From assembly GCA_902611465.1 (NCBI GenBank), contig CACLZS010000012.1:1-36261 (forward strand): a stretch of 36,261 bases of DNA, read 5' to 3'. A program made the position numbers and the translations under genes. The notes under the pieces are model-generated. The model saw nothing but the letters and a program-made list of their open reading frames with translations. It did not search any database and had not been told where the DNA came from. Shown piece after piece: positions 23,272-32,684 of this stretch; the stretch's first letter is position 1, and every line of letters starts with the position of its first letter. This DNA comes from an uncultured Pelagibacteraceae bacterium. GTDB lineage: Bacteria > Pseudomonadota > Alphaproteobacteria > Pelagibacterales > Pelagibacteraceae.

Positions 23272-25922
23272 TGGAATTATTTTTTTTAGCAGTTTTAGTT
23301 TTAATTATGATTGTTGCTCTTGCATCTGGTTACCCAGTTGCATTTGCTCTACCAGGTTCAGCTATAATATCTATAGGTTTAGCGGCCTTTTTTGGCTATT
23401 TATTTGAAGGAGATGCTGATGCATTCTTCGCAGTAGATGGACCAATTGAATGGCTTGTTGCTGGAATAACTAATTTTAGAAGTAACTATTGGGATGTAGA
23501 AACAGACACTTTAATTGCAATTCCTTTGTTTATTTTTATGGGGATTATGCTTCAAAAATCTAAAATTGCTGAAGATTTATTAATTACAATGGGTCAGTTA
23601 TTTGGTCCAATTCCAGGAGGATTAGGTATCTCAGTTATATTCGTTGGTGCTTTATTAGCTGCAACGACAGGTATTGTAGGAGCAACTGTAATTGCAATGG
23701 GATTAATCTCATTGCCAACAATGTTGAATAACAATTATGACAGAAAACTTGCAAGTGGAATTGTATGTTCCTCAGGAACACTTGGACAAATTATTCCTCC
23801 ATCCATCGTATTGATTATTATTGCAGACCAATTAGCGAGTGCGTCTGATGTTGCAAATAATATGAGACAGAATGATTACAAAGCTTTGACTGGAGAATTT
23901 AACATGCCAGGTGAATTTAGAGTTGGATCATCAAGTGCTGGAGACATGTTCCTTGGTGCACTTTTGCCGGGATTAGTATTGGTAGCTCTTTATATGATTT
24001 ATGTTTTCTTCTATGCAAGAATCAAAAAAGGAGTTGCACCACCAGTTCCATTTAAGGGTGAATTTAATTTTAGATTTTGGATGAGAGTAATTGTTATTAT
24101 TATTCCTCCTCTTGCATTAATATTTGCAGTTTTAGGTTCTATATTAATGGGTATTGCAACTGTTAACCAAGCTGGTTCTATTGGAGCTATAGGTGCAACA
24201 TTAATGGCAGGTTATAGATTATTTGAAGGAAAGAAAAGTGCCTTTTATCCTCTTTTACTTATTATAGGTTCGTTGATACCAATCACTTTTTTTGCTTCAA
24301 ATTATGAACTTAACATAAAAAATTTAGAAGAAAGAGATATTGGAGCAATATACACAACTGCTTTCTTTGTTGTCCTTCTTGTAATTGGAATATCATGGAG
24401 CTTTTGGAGAACTTATAAAACCGAGAATGTTTTAAAAGAGGTTGTTACTGAAACTTGTATAACTACTTCAATGGTATTTATTATTCTTTTAGGAGCTGCG
24501 ATGCTTACTTCTGGATTTAGAGCGTTTGGTGGTGAAGAATTAGTTAGAGATTTCTTACAGGATTTACCTGGTGGATTTTGGACTCAGTTTGTAGTTGTTA
24601 TGATTGTAATATTTTTACTGGGTTTCTTTTTAGATTTTATTGAAATTGCTGTTGTTGTTGTTCCAATAATTGCACCAATATTGTTGGCTGAAACAGGAGC
24701 TAATGTAACGGCAGTTTGGTTAGGAGTTATGATTGGAGTGAACTTACAAACTTCTTTTCTAACCCCACCATTTGGATTTGCATTATTTTATTTAAAAGGT
24801 GTGGCTCCAAAAGTAGTGCAAACACTAGATATTTGGAAAGGCGTTGTACCATTCATAGTTCTTCAGCTTATTGGTTTAGCTATTGTTGGTTCTTATCCAT
24901 CACTTGTGAATTATCTTCCTAACAGAGTTTATTTAACTTCAAATGTAGCACCACCACCAATGAATCCTAAGCTACAGTATTGTCTACAAGAATATAAATT
25001 TGAAAATTATGCAAATAATGCGGATGTAATAAAGAATAGTATTGACGATTTTGACTCAATTATACTTGCAAATTTACCAGCTGATAAACTAAGTTATTTC
25101 CAACGACATGTAGATAATTCAAATTACACTTTCGAATTAGTTGATGAAGTCAAAAGTGCAGAAGCTATTTATAATGACTATGCCGTCGATTATAGAGACT
25201 TGCATTTTAAGACTAGAAAAAAACAGAAGAAAATTTCTAAACTCAATAAAAAAATTGATAAATATAAAGCCGAAATTAGAAATTTAGATGATGATGAGGT
25301 TTCAGAAAAAAATAAAATTGAACAAAGAATTGAAAATGTAAAACTTGAAATTGAAGAAATCACTAATTCAATTTCAAAAGACTGGAAACCAAAGAATGAT
25401 GAATTTAATAAAATTAATAAATCTAAAAATTTAGCTGTTAAAAAATATCGTAAAACAGCAGATAATGCATATGATGATTTAATGCTTATTAAATTATTTA
25501 TTCTAGATGGAGAAAAATTTGAAGAATTGAGTAATGATATTAAAATTCTTAAATCTAAAATTGATAATCGAGGTTATCTAGATGCTATAGATCATATTGA
25601 TAATATGTTTGACAAAGTTGGAGAAATATCAGGTTCAGATGAATTTGCAGATAAATTAGATTACTTGATAACTATTATGGATGAAGATGAAAAAGATCCT
25701 GAACAAATAGCAAAAATAGCTGATGAGACTTATACACATTTTGATAAAGAGGTAAGTTGGAGAAATGAATTTCAGAAAAAATATATGGATAGAATAAATA
25801 ATCACTTACAGGTACTAAGCGATAATATTGGCTTAAGGTTACAGCAAAAACTAACTAAAGAACAAGCAATTTATGTTTCGAGATGTAATTCAGTGCACAG
25901 AGATATTTCTTTAAACTTTTAG
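23271..25922 (+). CDS. dctM: TRAP transporter large permease subunit (DctM family) with long C-terminal coiled-coil extension
   Basis: 883 residues, about twice the usual ~430; starts at GTG 23271. The DctM core spans ~1-545 with GGLGISVIFVGALLAATTGIVGATVIAMGL, SSGTLGQIIPPSIVLII, FFLDFIEIAVVVVPIIAPIL and LQTSFLTPPFGFALFYLKGVAP. It also contains extra segments (~305-380) seen in the chloroaromatic/2-oxoacid-type TRAP class. Residues ~550-883 form a hydrophilic extension with Lys/Glu heptad-like sequence (KKQKKISKLNKKIDKYKAEI and onward, ~645-710) that predicts coiled coils. No domain in this extension is recognised. It forms the Na+-driven permease with DctQ. Confidence 0.9.
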   Translation: MELFFLAVLVLIMIVALASGYPVAFALPGSAIISIGLAAFFGYLFEGDADAFFAVDGPIEWLVAGITNFRSNYWDVETDTLIAIPLFIFMGIMLQKSKIAEDLLITMGQLFGPIPGGLGISVIFVGALLAATTGIVGATVIAMGLISLPTMLNNNYDRKLASGIVCSSGTLGQIIPPSIVLIIIADQLASASDVANNMRQNDYKALTGEFNMPGEFRVGSSSAGDMFLGALLPGLVLVALYMIYVFFYARIKKGVAPPVPFKGEFNFRFWMRVIVIIIPPLALIFAVLGSILMGIATVNQAGSIGAIGATLMAGYRLFEGKKSAFYPLLLIIGSLIPITFFASNYELNIKNLEERDIGAIYTTAFFVVLLVIGISWSFWRTYKTENVLKEVVTETCITTSMVFIILLGAAMLTSGFRAFGGEELVRDFLQDLPGGFWTQFVVVMIVIFLLGFFLDFIEIAVVVVPIIAPILLAETGANVTAVWLGVMIGVNLQTSFLTPPFGFALFYLKGVAPKVVQTLDIWKGVVPFIVLQLIGLAIVGSYPSLVNYLPNRVYLTSNVAPPPMNPKLQYCLQEYKFENYANNADVIKNSIDDFDSIILANLPADKLSYFQRHVDNSNYTFELVDEVKSAEAIYNDYAVDYRDLHFKTRKKQKKISKLNKKIDKYKAEIRNLDDDEVSEKNKIEQRIENVKLEIEEITNSISKDWKPKNDEFNKINKSKNLAVKKYRKTADNAYDDLMLIKLFILDGEKFEELSNDIKILKSKIDNRGYLDAIDHIDNMFDKVGEISGSDEFADKLDYLITIMDEDEKDPEQIAKIADETYTHFDKEVSWRNEFQKKYMDRINNHLQVLSDNIGLRLQQKLTKEQAIYVSRCNSVHRDISLNF

Positions 25923-26939
25923 TTAATTTGTAATTTGATCAATTATTTTTGATCTTTTATATAATCCGAGGGCCTCAGCTTTATTTTTTAACTTGTTATA
26001 TTCAGACTTTAAGTTTTCAGTGTTTACATTAATTTTATTTCCAATTTCAATTATTGATCCAATGATTGGATCAATTTCTAGAGGACGTTTTGCATGTAAA
26101 TCTTGAGTAGTAGATGGTTTATGGCCCTTTATTGAAATTGCTGCCTTAATTCTATGATCTATCGAAACATTAAATTTAACTCCAATTTTTTCTCCCACTG
26201 ACTGACACTCCTCCATCAATTTTCTCACTGTTTTCAATAGTTCTGGGTCATCACCAATCTCATCTAAAGACTTATCGTATAGTGCGCTCACAATATTAAA
26301 TGAACAATTACCCCATAGCTTTATCCATATTTCATCTCTTAGGTTACTTTTTTGTGGTGCTTTTAAACCTCCTGCAATTAATAAGTCTGCAATAATTTTA
26401 AGTCTTTCTGATTTTGATCCATCGGGTTCGCCTAATGTAAATCTTTCACCACCATTATGTTTTACAACACCAGGTTCAATAATTTCAGCTGCTGGATAAA
26501 CCACACATCCAAGAGCTCTTGAAGGTTTTAAAGAATTCCAAATTTTACCATCAGGATCAACACTATCTATATGTTTCTCATCTAAGTTTGTCCCTGTGTC
26601 AGCTTTATGAAAATACCACCACGGTAAGCCATTTACAGCAGATATTATAGTTGTATTTTCTCCAATTAAGCTTTGAAGAGATTCTACTATATTAGTAATC
26701 GCGTGAGCTTTCACTGAAATAAAAATATAATCTTGAATCCCAAGTTCTTTAGGATCATCTGTTACTTTTAATTTAAAGTTTTCTGATTTATCATTTTTAA
26801 TTAATGTTAAGCCGTTTTCTTCTATAGCTTTTTTGTGTGGACCTCTGGCTATAAGTGATAAATCAATATTATTTTTACTCAGACATGCAGCTAAATATCC
26901 ACCAATTGATCCTGCACCAAATATACAAACTTTTTTCAT
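25923..26939 (-). CDS. Ketopantoate reductase (PanE/ApbA) family protein
   Basis: 338 residues. N-terminal NADPH-binding motif IFGAGSIGGYLAACL (~6-20) and the family's SVKAHAITNIVESL, SAVNGLPWWYFHK and LRDEIWIKLWGNCSFNIVSAL (with the conserved Lys/Asn active-site region), then a C-terminal helical domain. True PanE reduces 2-dehydropantoate in pantothenate synthesis, but many paralogues act on other 2-oxoacids. Its translational coupling to the CoA-ligase gene (TAATG) suggests a catabolic paralogue rather than PanE itself. Convergent with dctM, no gap. Confidence 0.85.
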   Translation of the reverse strand: MKKVCIFGAGSIGGYLAACLSKNNIDLSLIARGPHKKAIEENGLTLIKNDKSENFKLKVTDDPKELGIQDYIFISVKAHAITNIVESLQSLIGENTTIISAVNGLPWWYFHKADTGTNLDEKHIDSVDPDGKIWNSLKPSRALGCVVYPAAEIIEPGVVKHNGGERFTLGEPDGSKSERLKIIADLLIAGGLKAPQKSNLRDEIWIKLWGNCSFNIVSALYDKSLDEIGDDPELLKTVRKLMEECQSVGEKIGVKFNVSIDHRIKAAISIKGHKPSTTQDLHAKRPLEIDPIIGSIIEIGNKINVNTENLKSEYNKLKNKAEALGLYKRSKIIDQITN

Positions 26940-28450
26940 TAATTATTTAAACCAAATTTTTTTGCTAAAACATTTCTTTGTAATTTTCCTGTTGCTCCTT
27001 TTGGAATTTCTTCAACAAAAAATATTTTTTTTGGTATTTTAAACTTAGCAAGTTTTTCTTTAGCATATTGTAAAACGTCATTTTCTGAACATGTCTCACC
27101 ACTTTTTATTATAATTGCGCTAGCAATATTTTCTCCAAGCATTTTATCATCATAACCAAAACAAACTGCTTGATCTATAAATGGATGGTCCATTAATACG
27201 TTATCAACTTCTAATGGAGATATTTTTTCTCCACCTTTATTAATTATTTCTTTCAATCTTCCTGAAATCTTTAAGTAACCCTCTTTATCAAAATAACCTT
27301 GATCGCCTGTTCTAAACCAACCATTGGTAAAACTTGTTTTATTTGCTTCTTCATTATTATCGTAACCAACAGTTACATTTTCACCTTTTATACACACTTC
27401 ACCTTCATCACCTTGTTTTAATACTTCCCCATTTTCATTCATAATACATACTTCTGGGCCTGCTGGAAGGCCTACAAATCCTGCTTTTTGTTGCTTAGGT
27501 GGCAATGGATTAGATGTCATTTGGTGAGTAGCTTCAGTCATACCGTATGCTTCAATTACTGGACAACTGAAAACATCATTTAAATCATTAAATACTGCTG
27601 GTGGTAAAGATGCAGATGATGATCTAATTAACCTTAGTTTTAGTCCCTTAGCAATTTCTAATTTTCTATGTGCTCTTAATAAAATAGTTTGATGCATTGT
27701 AGGCACTCCAGAGTACCAAGTTATTTTTTCTGACTTAGCTAAATCTAAAAATTTGATAGCATTAAAACCATTTGATGCACATACAGATGCCCCAGCTTTC
27801 ATTGATGAAGCTAAAATAGCTATGAGGCCATGTATATGAAAAAGTGGCATAATATTTAGACAATGATCATTATTAGAAAGATTTAAACTTTTAGAAATAT
27901 TTTCAGCAGAAGAAAAAATATTTTTATTTGTTAAAGGAACAATCTTTGGTCTTGATGTAGTACCAGAGGTGTGTAGCACTAATGCCTCATCATTTTCATC
28001 AGGTAACGAATATTCACTTTCTTTTTCATAAATATTAAATATTCCTGAAGGTTCATCCTTTTCTGGATTAATCTCACATAATTCTATTTTTAATTTTTTT
28101 GCTACATCGACAACTGGATTTTTAGAATTTTTCTCAACTAAAACAATTTTTGGATTTAAATCTTTTAAATAGAATTCATACTCCTCAGATTTATATGATG
28201 GATTTAAAGGTGCGGCAGACATATAGCTTGAAATAGCCAAAAAACTTGAAGCCATGTATGGACCATTTGGTAAAACTATTGCTGCCCTATCTTTATTTAA
28301 TAATCCATTTCCAGCCAACTGTTTAGAAATTTTATCTATAAATAATTTTAAATCTTTGTAACTTAGTTCGGTACTGATTTCAGAGGTTAGAGCAATATTT
28401 TCATCATTCACATTTTCAAAAATGTTTCTAACAATTCTTTTTGACATCAT
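26939..28450 (-). CDS. AMP-dependent acyl-CoA synthetase, oxalate-CoA ligase-like
   Basis: 503 residues of the ANL superfamily. ATP motif LHTSGTTSRPKIVPLTNKN (~160), then IMPLFHIHGLIA, WYSGVPTMHQTILLRAHRK, EAYGMTEATHQMTSNPLPP, GWFRTGDQGYFDKEGYLKISGRLKEIINKGGEKISPLEVD and a C-terminal PKGATGKLQR with the catalytic Lys. The block around MTEATHQMTSNPLP and the VPTMHQ segment closely recall plant and yeast oxalyl-CoA synthetase (AAE3/Pcs60), so a short dicarboxylate such as oxalate is a reasonable substrate, but other acids are possible. It begins with two ATG codons directly after the stop of the upstream gene. Confidence 0.85.
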   Translation of the reverse strand: MMSKRIVRNIFENVNDENIALTSEISTELSYKDLKLFIDKISKQLAGNGLLNKDRAAIVLPNGPYMASSFLAISSYMSAAPLNPSYKSEEYEFYLKDLNPKIVLVEKNSKNPVVDVAKKLKIELCEINPEKDEPSGIFNIYEKESEYSLPDENDEALVLHTSGTTSRPKIVPLTNKNIFSSAENISKSLNLSNNDHCLNIMPLFHIHGLIAILASSMKAGASVCASNGFNAIKFLDLAKSEKITWYSGVPTMHQTILLRAHRKLEIAKGLKLRLIRSSSASLPPAVFNDLNDVFSCPVIEAYGMTEATHQMTSNPLPPKQQKAGFVGLPAGPEVCIMNENGEVLKQGDEGEVCIKGENVTVGYDNNEEANKTSFTNGWFRTGDQGYFDKEGYLKISGRLKEIINKGGEKISPLEVDNVLMDHPFIDQAVCFGYDDKMLGENIASAIIIKSGETCSENDVLQYAKEKLAKFKIPKKIFFVEEIPKGATGKLQRNVLAKKFGLNN

Positions 28451-30034
28451 TTAGTACCCTTTTGCGTAACCATCTTTTCTAGGATCGGATCCTCCCAAAA
28501 GGTCCCCTTCTGTACGATTTATCTTAATAGCTTGACCTCCACCATGAGTGCCATCAATATACTCAACATTATGGCCGATTTCTTTCAATTCGTTAAAAAT
28601 TTGATTACCAACTGATTTTTCAAGCTTATAAATATTGTTAAAATGAAAGGCTCTTGGAAAACTTAAAGCCTCTTGAGGACCCATGCCGTAATCAATCATA
28701 TTATTTAAAACATGCACCTGTCCTACTGGCTGATATTGCCCTCCCATAACCCCATAGCTCAAAGTTGTGTTGTTATCTTTGTTAATGACCATACCTGGAA
28801 TAATAGTATGTAATGGTCTTTTTAAGCCCTCAATACAGTTTGGATGTCCATGCTCTACTCTGAAATTTGTACCCCTGTTATGTAAAAGTATTCCACTTTT
28901 GTTTGTAGTGATACCTGATCCAAATACATAACAAACTGAATTAATGATGGAAACACTATTTAAGTCTTTATCTACAACTGTTAGATAAATAGTTTCTGGG
29001 TGAGCTGGAATATTTAAGTCACCAACATCACTGCAAGAATTGAGGTTAATTTTATTAAAAATATCATCAATATTTTTATCACTTAAAATTTCATCTAAAT
29101 CAAAATTTACAAAATTTGGATCGCCTAAACTTGTTTCTTTAACTTTATAAGCTTGTTTTGTAACTTCAGCTTCAAGGTGAAATCTTTCTGTACTGTTGAA
29201 TTTATAGTTTTGAATATTTAGTTTTTCTAACAATTTCATCATAATCAAAACAGTTACACCAGGTCCATTTGGAGGACATTGATGAATAAAATCACCTTTA
29301 TAACTAGATTTTATTGTTTCTGATCTTATTGTGATTTGTTTAGAAAAATCCTCAAAAGTATGTACACCCCCTAATTCGTTTAAACTTTCAATTATGTCTT
29401 TTGCAGTTTCACCCTCATAAAATTCTTTGCTTCCTTTTTTACTAATTGCCTCTAATGTTTTTCCTAAAGGAATATTTTTCATTAATTCATTTTCTTGATA
29501 AGTACGACCTTCTTTCAAAAAAATTTTTTTAGAATTTTCATTTCCATTAATTTTATTTAAACTATTATGCCAAGCATTTGATACTACTTTAGAAATCTTG
29601 TGACCATTTTTTGCAATCTCAATTGCACCTGTAAACAATTGTTCAAAATCTAATTTTCCAAATTCTTTATGAATAGTTTCCCAAGCATGAACTGCACCAG
29701 GAATCGTTACTGAATGAGGACTTGTTAATCCGATTTTATCTATATTTTTTTCCTTGAAGAAATCATAACTTAATTTCTCTGGTGCTAACCCAGATCCATT
29801 AAAAGATACTGCATCCTTATTATTCATTTTAACTATAGCAAAGCAGTCTCCACCAATACTTGTTGCATTAGGCTCAACCACAGATAAAACAATTGAAGCT
29901 GCTATAGAAGCATCTACTGCATTTCCACCCATTTTTAGTATTTTTAAGGCCTCTTCTGTCGCTAATGGATGAGAAGTTGCAGCCATAGCATTTGCTGACC
30001 GAGCATCTTTATCTTTAGTTGATTGATTATTCAT
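28451..30034 (-). CDS. Gamma-glutamyltransferase-family Ntn hydrolase
   Basis: 527 residues. N-terminal AMAATSHPLATEEALKILKMGGNAVDASIAA matches the family, as do the TNKSGILLHNRGTNF and GMVINKD segments. The self-cleavage and nucleophile site is predicted at Thr348 (HPETIYLTVVDKDLNSVS). The QCPPNGPGV motif and IINSVCYVFGSG block resemble the YwrD/HpxW branch (HpxW is an oxamate amidohydrolase) more than classical glutathione-cleaving Ggt. There is no signal peptide, whereas classical Ggt is periplasmic, so this is likely cytoplasmic. First gene of a three-gene minus-strand operon; 26 bp from the divergent MFS gene. Confidence 0.88.
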   Translation of the reverse strand: MNNQSTKDKDARSANAMAATSHPLATEEALKILKMGGNAVDASIAASIVLSVVEPNATSIGGDCFAIVKMNNKDAVSFNGSGLAPEKLSYDFFKEKNIDKIGLTSPHSVTIPGAVHAWETIHKEFGKLDFEQLFTGAIEIAKNGHKISKVVSNAWHNSLNKINGNENSKKIFLKEGRTYQENELMKNIPLGKTLEAISKKGSKEFYEGETAKDIIESLNELGGVHTFEDFSKQITIRSETIKSSYKGDFIHQCPPNGPGVTVLIMMKLLEKLNIQNYKFNSTERFHLEAEVTKQAYKVKETSLGDPNFVNFDLDEILSDKNIDDIFNKINLNSCSDVGDLNIPAHPETIYLTVVDKDLNSVSIINSVCYVFGSGITTNKSGILLHNRGTNFRVEHGHPNCIEGLKRPLHTIIPGMVINKDNNTTLSYGVMGGQYQPVGQVHVLNNMIDYGMGPQEALSFPRAFHFNNIYKLEKSVGNQIFNELKEIGHNVEYIDGTHGGGQAIKINRTEGDLLGGSDPRKDGYAKGY

Positions 30035-30060
30035 AGTAATGATTAATTAGAGAGATATAA

Positions 30061-31272
30061 ATGATAAACAAAGCAAATAAAAGTATTATAATTTTTTGTG
30101 TATTTGCGTTTGGCTTTTTTATTTCTAATTTATTAAGATCAATTACTGCAACTCTTACTCCAGTACTTACAAATGAATTCGATTTAACAGCAGGTAACCT
30201 TGGACTGCTAGCAGGTGGATATTTTTTAGGTTTTTCTTTGATGCAAATACCAGCTGGCTTACTTCTTGATAAGCATGGGCCCAAAAAAGTAGTAGCATAT
30301 CTCTTGTTAATAGCACTAGTTAGTACAATTTCTTTCGCATTTGCAAAAAGTTTTACTGGTTTATTAATTTCTAGATTTTTTATAGGTGTTGGTGTTGCAG
30401 CATGCTTAATGGGGCCTTTGACGGGGTACCGTGTTTGGTTTGAGGATAAATATCAACAAAGAGCTAATTCATGGATGCTAATGGTTGCAAGTTTTGGCTT
30501 TGTTATTTCAACACTACCAGTACAAATTTTACTTCCAGTAATTGGGTGGCGATTTATTTTTTTATTAATTTCTATTCTAATTTTATTAAGTATAATTTTA
30601 ATATTAGTTTTTGCTCCCTCATGGAATACTAATATTCAAAATCCAAGCATAAAAAAAAAAGGTAATCTTTCGGATGTTTGGAAAAATAAATTTTTTATAA
30701 GTTTAGTCCCTTTAGCTTTTTTAAATTATGGTGGTGTTCAAGCAATACAGACTTTATGGGCTGGCCCATGGATGTTAAATGTTGCAGGATACACCCCACT
30801 AGAAAGTGCAACAGGTTTATTTTGGATAAACATTACCATGTTATTTGCGTTTATGTTTTGGGGATATATTTTACCAAAATTATCGTCTTCAGGTATTGAT
30901 AGTATAAAAATAGTAAAGATCGGTCTTCCTATAAGTTACATAATTTTATTTTGTATAATAATTATGGGACAAAAAGCCGGAGCTACAATGTTTACATTTT
31001 ATATTTTATCGTCGATAGTTCTATCTTTGACCCAACCTGCCCTAGCTTTGAGTTTTCCACAGAATCTTGCTGGAAAATCATTAACCTCTTTGAACGTATT
31101 TATACATTCAGGTACATTTTTTGTTCAATGGAGTATAGGTTTATTAATCGACCTTTCTAGAAAAATGGGCGCTGACACTATTACAAGCTATAAAATTTCT
31201 TTCTCAATATTTTTATTTTTGTGTATTTTAAGTTATCTTTTTTTTATTTATTTTAATAAAAATGAGAATTAA
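30061..31272 (+). CDS. Major facilitator superfamily transporter
   Basis: 403 residues with about 12 hydrophobic segments. The loop 2-3 MFS signature is visible (GLLLDKHGPKKVVAY, ~67-81), preceded by LAGGYFLGFSLMQIPAG. The set resembles anion:cation or nitrate/cyanate-type MFS proteins only in general. Its start has an AGAGAG ribosome-binding site (30049-30054). It is divergent from the GGT-family operon with just 26 bp between starts, so it may bring in the substrate of that pathway. The end overlaps the next gene by 11 bp. Confidence 0.88.
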   Translation: MINKANKSIIIFCVFAFGFFISNLLRSITATLTPVLTNEFDLTAGNLGLLAGGYFLGFSLMQIPAGLLLDKHGPKKVVAYLLLIALVSTISFAFAKSFTGLLISRFFIGVGVAACLMGPLTGYRVWFEDKYQQRANSWMLMVASFGFVISTLPVQILLPVIGWRFIFLLISILILLSIILILVFAPSWNTNIQNPSIKKKGNLSDVWKNKFFISLVPLAFLNYGGVQAIQTLWAGPWMLNVAGYTPLESATGLFWINITMLFAFMFWGYILPKLSSSGIDSIKIVKIGLPISYIILFCIIIMGQKAGATMFTFYILSSIVLSLTQPALALSFPQNLAGKSLTSLNVFIHSGTFFVQWSIGLLIDLSRKMGADTITSYKISFSIFLFLCILSYLFFIYFNKNEN

Positions 31273-32074
31273 ATTTAAAATGACATTATCAAAGTTACTT
31301 TTTTTTATACCTTTAATTTATATTATTATTTGCTTATTTATTTATTTTTACCAAAGGAACCTTCTTTACCACCCGGGTGAAAATAATTATTTAGACGAAG
31401 GTCCATTAACACATAAAATTCAGAAAATATCAGTTAATTCAAAAAATGATCTAGTTGGATGGTATTTTTTTAAAAATAAAAACTTTAAAACAATCTTATT
31501 TTTTCATGGGAATGCGGGCAAACTTGATAATAGAATTTATAAACTAAATGAATTTGAAAAAATGGATGTAAACTATCTAATTTTTGCTTATAGGGGTTTT
31601 AGTGGAAACAAAGGAAAACCATCAGAGTCTGGTTTATATGAGGATGCTCTTGCTGCTAAAAAATGGCTTAATTCAAAAGAAATAGAAGATAAAAATATTA
31701 TTTTATACGGTGAGTCTCTTGGAACTGCTATAGCCATTAATCTTGCAAAAGATAATTCATTTTCTGGAGTTATCCTCGAGTCTCCCTTTACCTCAATGGA
31801 AACCTTAGCTAAAAAATATTATCCATATCTTCCTGTTAGTATTTTATTAAAAGACAAATTCAACTCGATTGATAAATTAAATATGAATAATTCACCGTTA
31901 TTAGTCATGCATGGTGGAAAAGATAGGATTGTACCTTTCTCTATGGGAAAGGAAATATATTCACAATACAAAAGTCAAAAATATAGTTATTTTATAGAGA
32001 ATGATGATCACATGATGGATTTTAATGAAAATTTACTAAGATCACTTAAAGTGTTTATAAGTAATTTAAATTAA
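31262..32074 (+). CDS. Alpha/beta hydrolase (BEM46/ABHD13-like), membrane-anchored
   Basis: 270 residues. One N-terminal membrane segment (LLFFIPLIYIIICLFIYFY), then an alpha/beta hydrolase domain: FFHGNAGKLDNR (oxyanion HGN), nucleophile Ser in YGESLGTAIAI (~153), Asp in MHGGKDRIVPF, and His in ENDDHMMDF. All three catalytic residues are present. The family acts on esters or lipids; the exact substrate is unknown. The start overlaps the MFS gene by 11 bp, though a later ATG at 31280 is possible. Confidence 0.87.
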   Translation: MRIKFKMTLSKLLFFIPLIYIIICLFIYFYQRNLLYHPGENNYLDEGPLTHKIQKISVNSKNDLVGWYFFKNKNFKTILFFHGNAGKLDNRIYKLNEFEKMDVNYLIFAYRGFSGNKGKPSESGLYEDALAAKKWLNSKEIEDKNIILYGESLGTAIAINLAKDNSFSGVILESPFTSMETLAKKYYPYLPVSILLKDKFNSIDKLNMNNSPLLVMHGGKDRIVPFSMGKEIYSQYKSQKYSYFIENDDHMMDFNENLLRSLKVFISNLN

Positions 32075-32123
32075 GACACAATTTAAACAAACTATAATCA
32101 ATTTTTTATTCAAAGTTCAATAT

Positions 32124-32684
32124 GTGACGAAAAAAATTGTTTTATTTTTGCTTATAATTTATCCACAACTTGCCGTTGGTGACATTGATCATACAAATAA
32201 TAATAAATATTTTCATATAGGTAAAATGAAATCTTATGATAATGAATTTACTTTATATTTTAAGACAAGAAGTAAAGCGATTATTGCAAGGGGAGAAAAT
32301 TCAAATTATTTGAATGATTACCCCCAAGATTTATATTTATTCGATCATTTATCTAATACAGATTATCCTTTAATAACATATGAATGGTTTCCAAAAAAAA
32401 TAAAAAAATTATTTAAAAATTATTCTTATCCATTATTTCCAGAAGATTTTGCATATTATCTTTTAAATGATAACAATACCCTAATTTTAGTAAGCGGTAA
32501 AAAAAGTTTCAATCAAAATTTACAGTATAATATAAAAAAAAATGAATTAAATAATTTTGAAAATTCAGGGAAATTGAATTTTATAATTTCATCTTATGCA
32601 AAAATATGTGGCTATAAATCTCATGATAATAAATTTGAATGTAAACTTCAAAAACCTTTGGTTTCTAAAAATTTAATCAATTAA
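32124..32684 (+). CDS. Exported protein of unknown function
   Basis: 186 residues from GTG 32124 (the overlapping ATG at 32122 reads straight into TGA). Signal peptide-like start (KKIVLFLLIIYPQLAVG, cleavage near residue 19). The mature part is Asn/Lys/Tyr-rich with no motif I recognise; one possible disulfide pair lies near the C-terminus (ICGY, ECKL). The 3' end overlaps the convergent ftsY gene by 8 bp. Confidence 0.65.
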   Translation: MTKKIVLFLLIIYPQLAVGDIDHTNNNKYFHIGKMKSYDNEFTLYFKTRSKAIIARGENSNYLNDYPQDLYLFDHLSNTDYPLITYEWFPKKIKKLFKNYSYPLFPEDFAYYLLNDNNTLILVSGKKSFNQNLQYNIKKNELNNFENSGKLNFIISSYAKICGYKSHDNKFECKLQKPLVSKNLIN

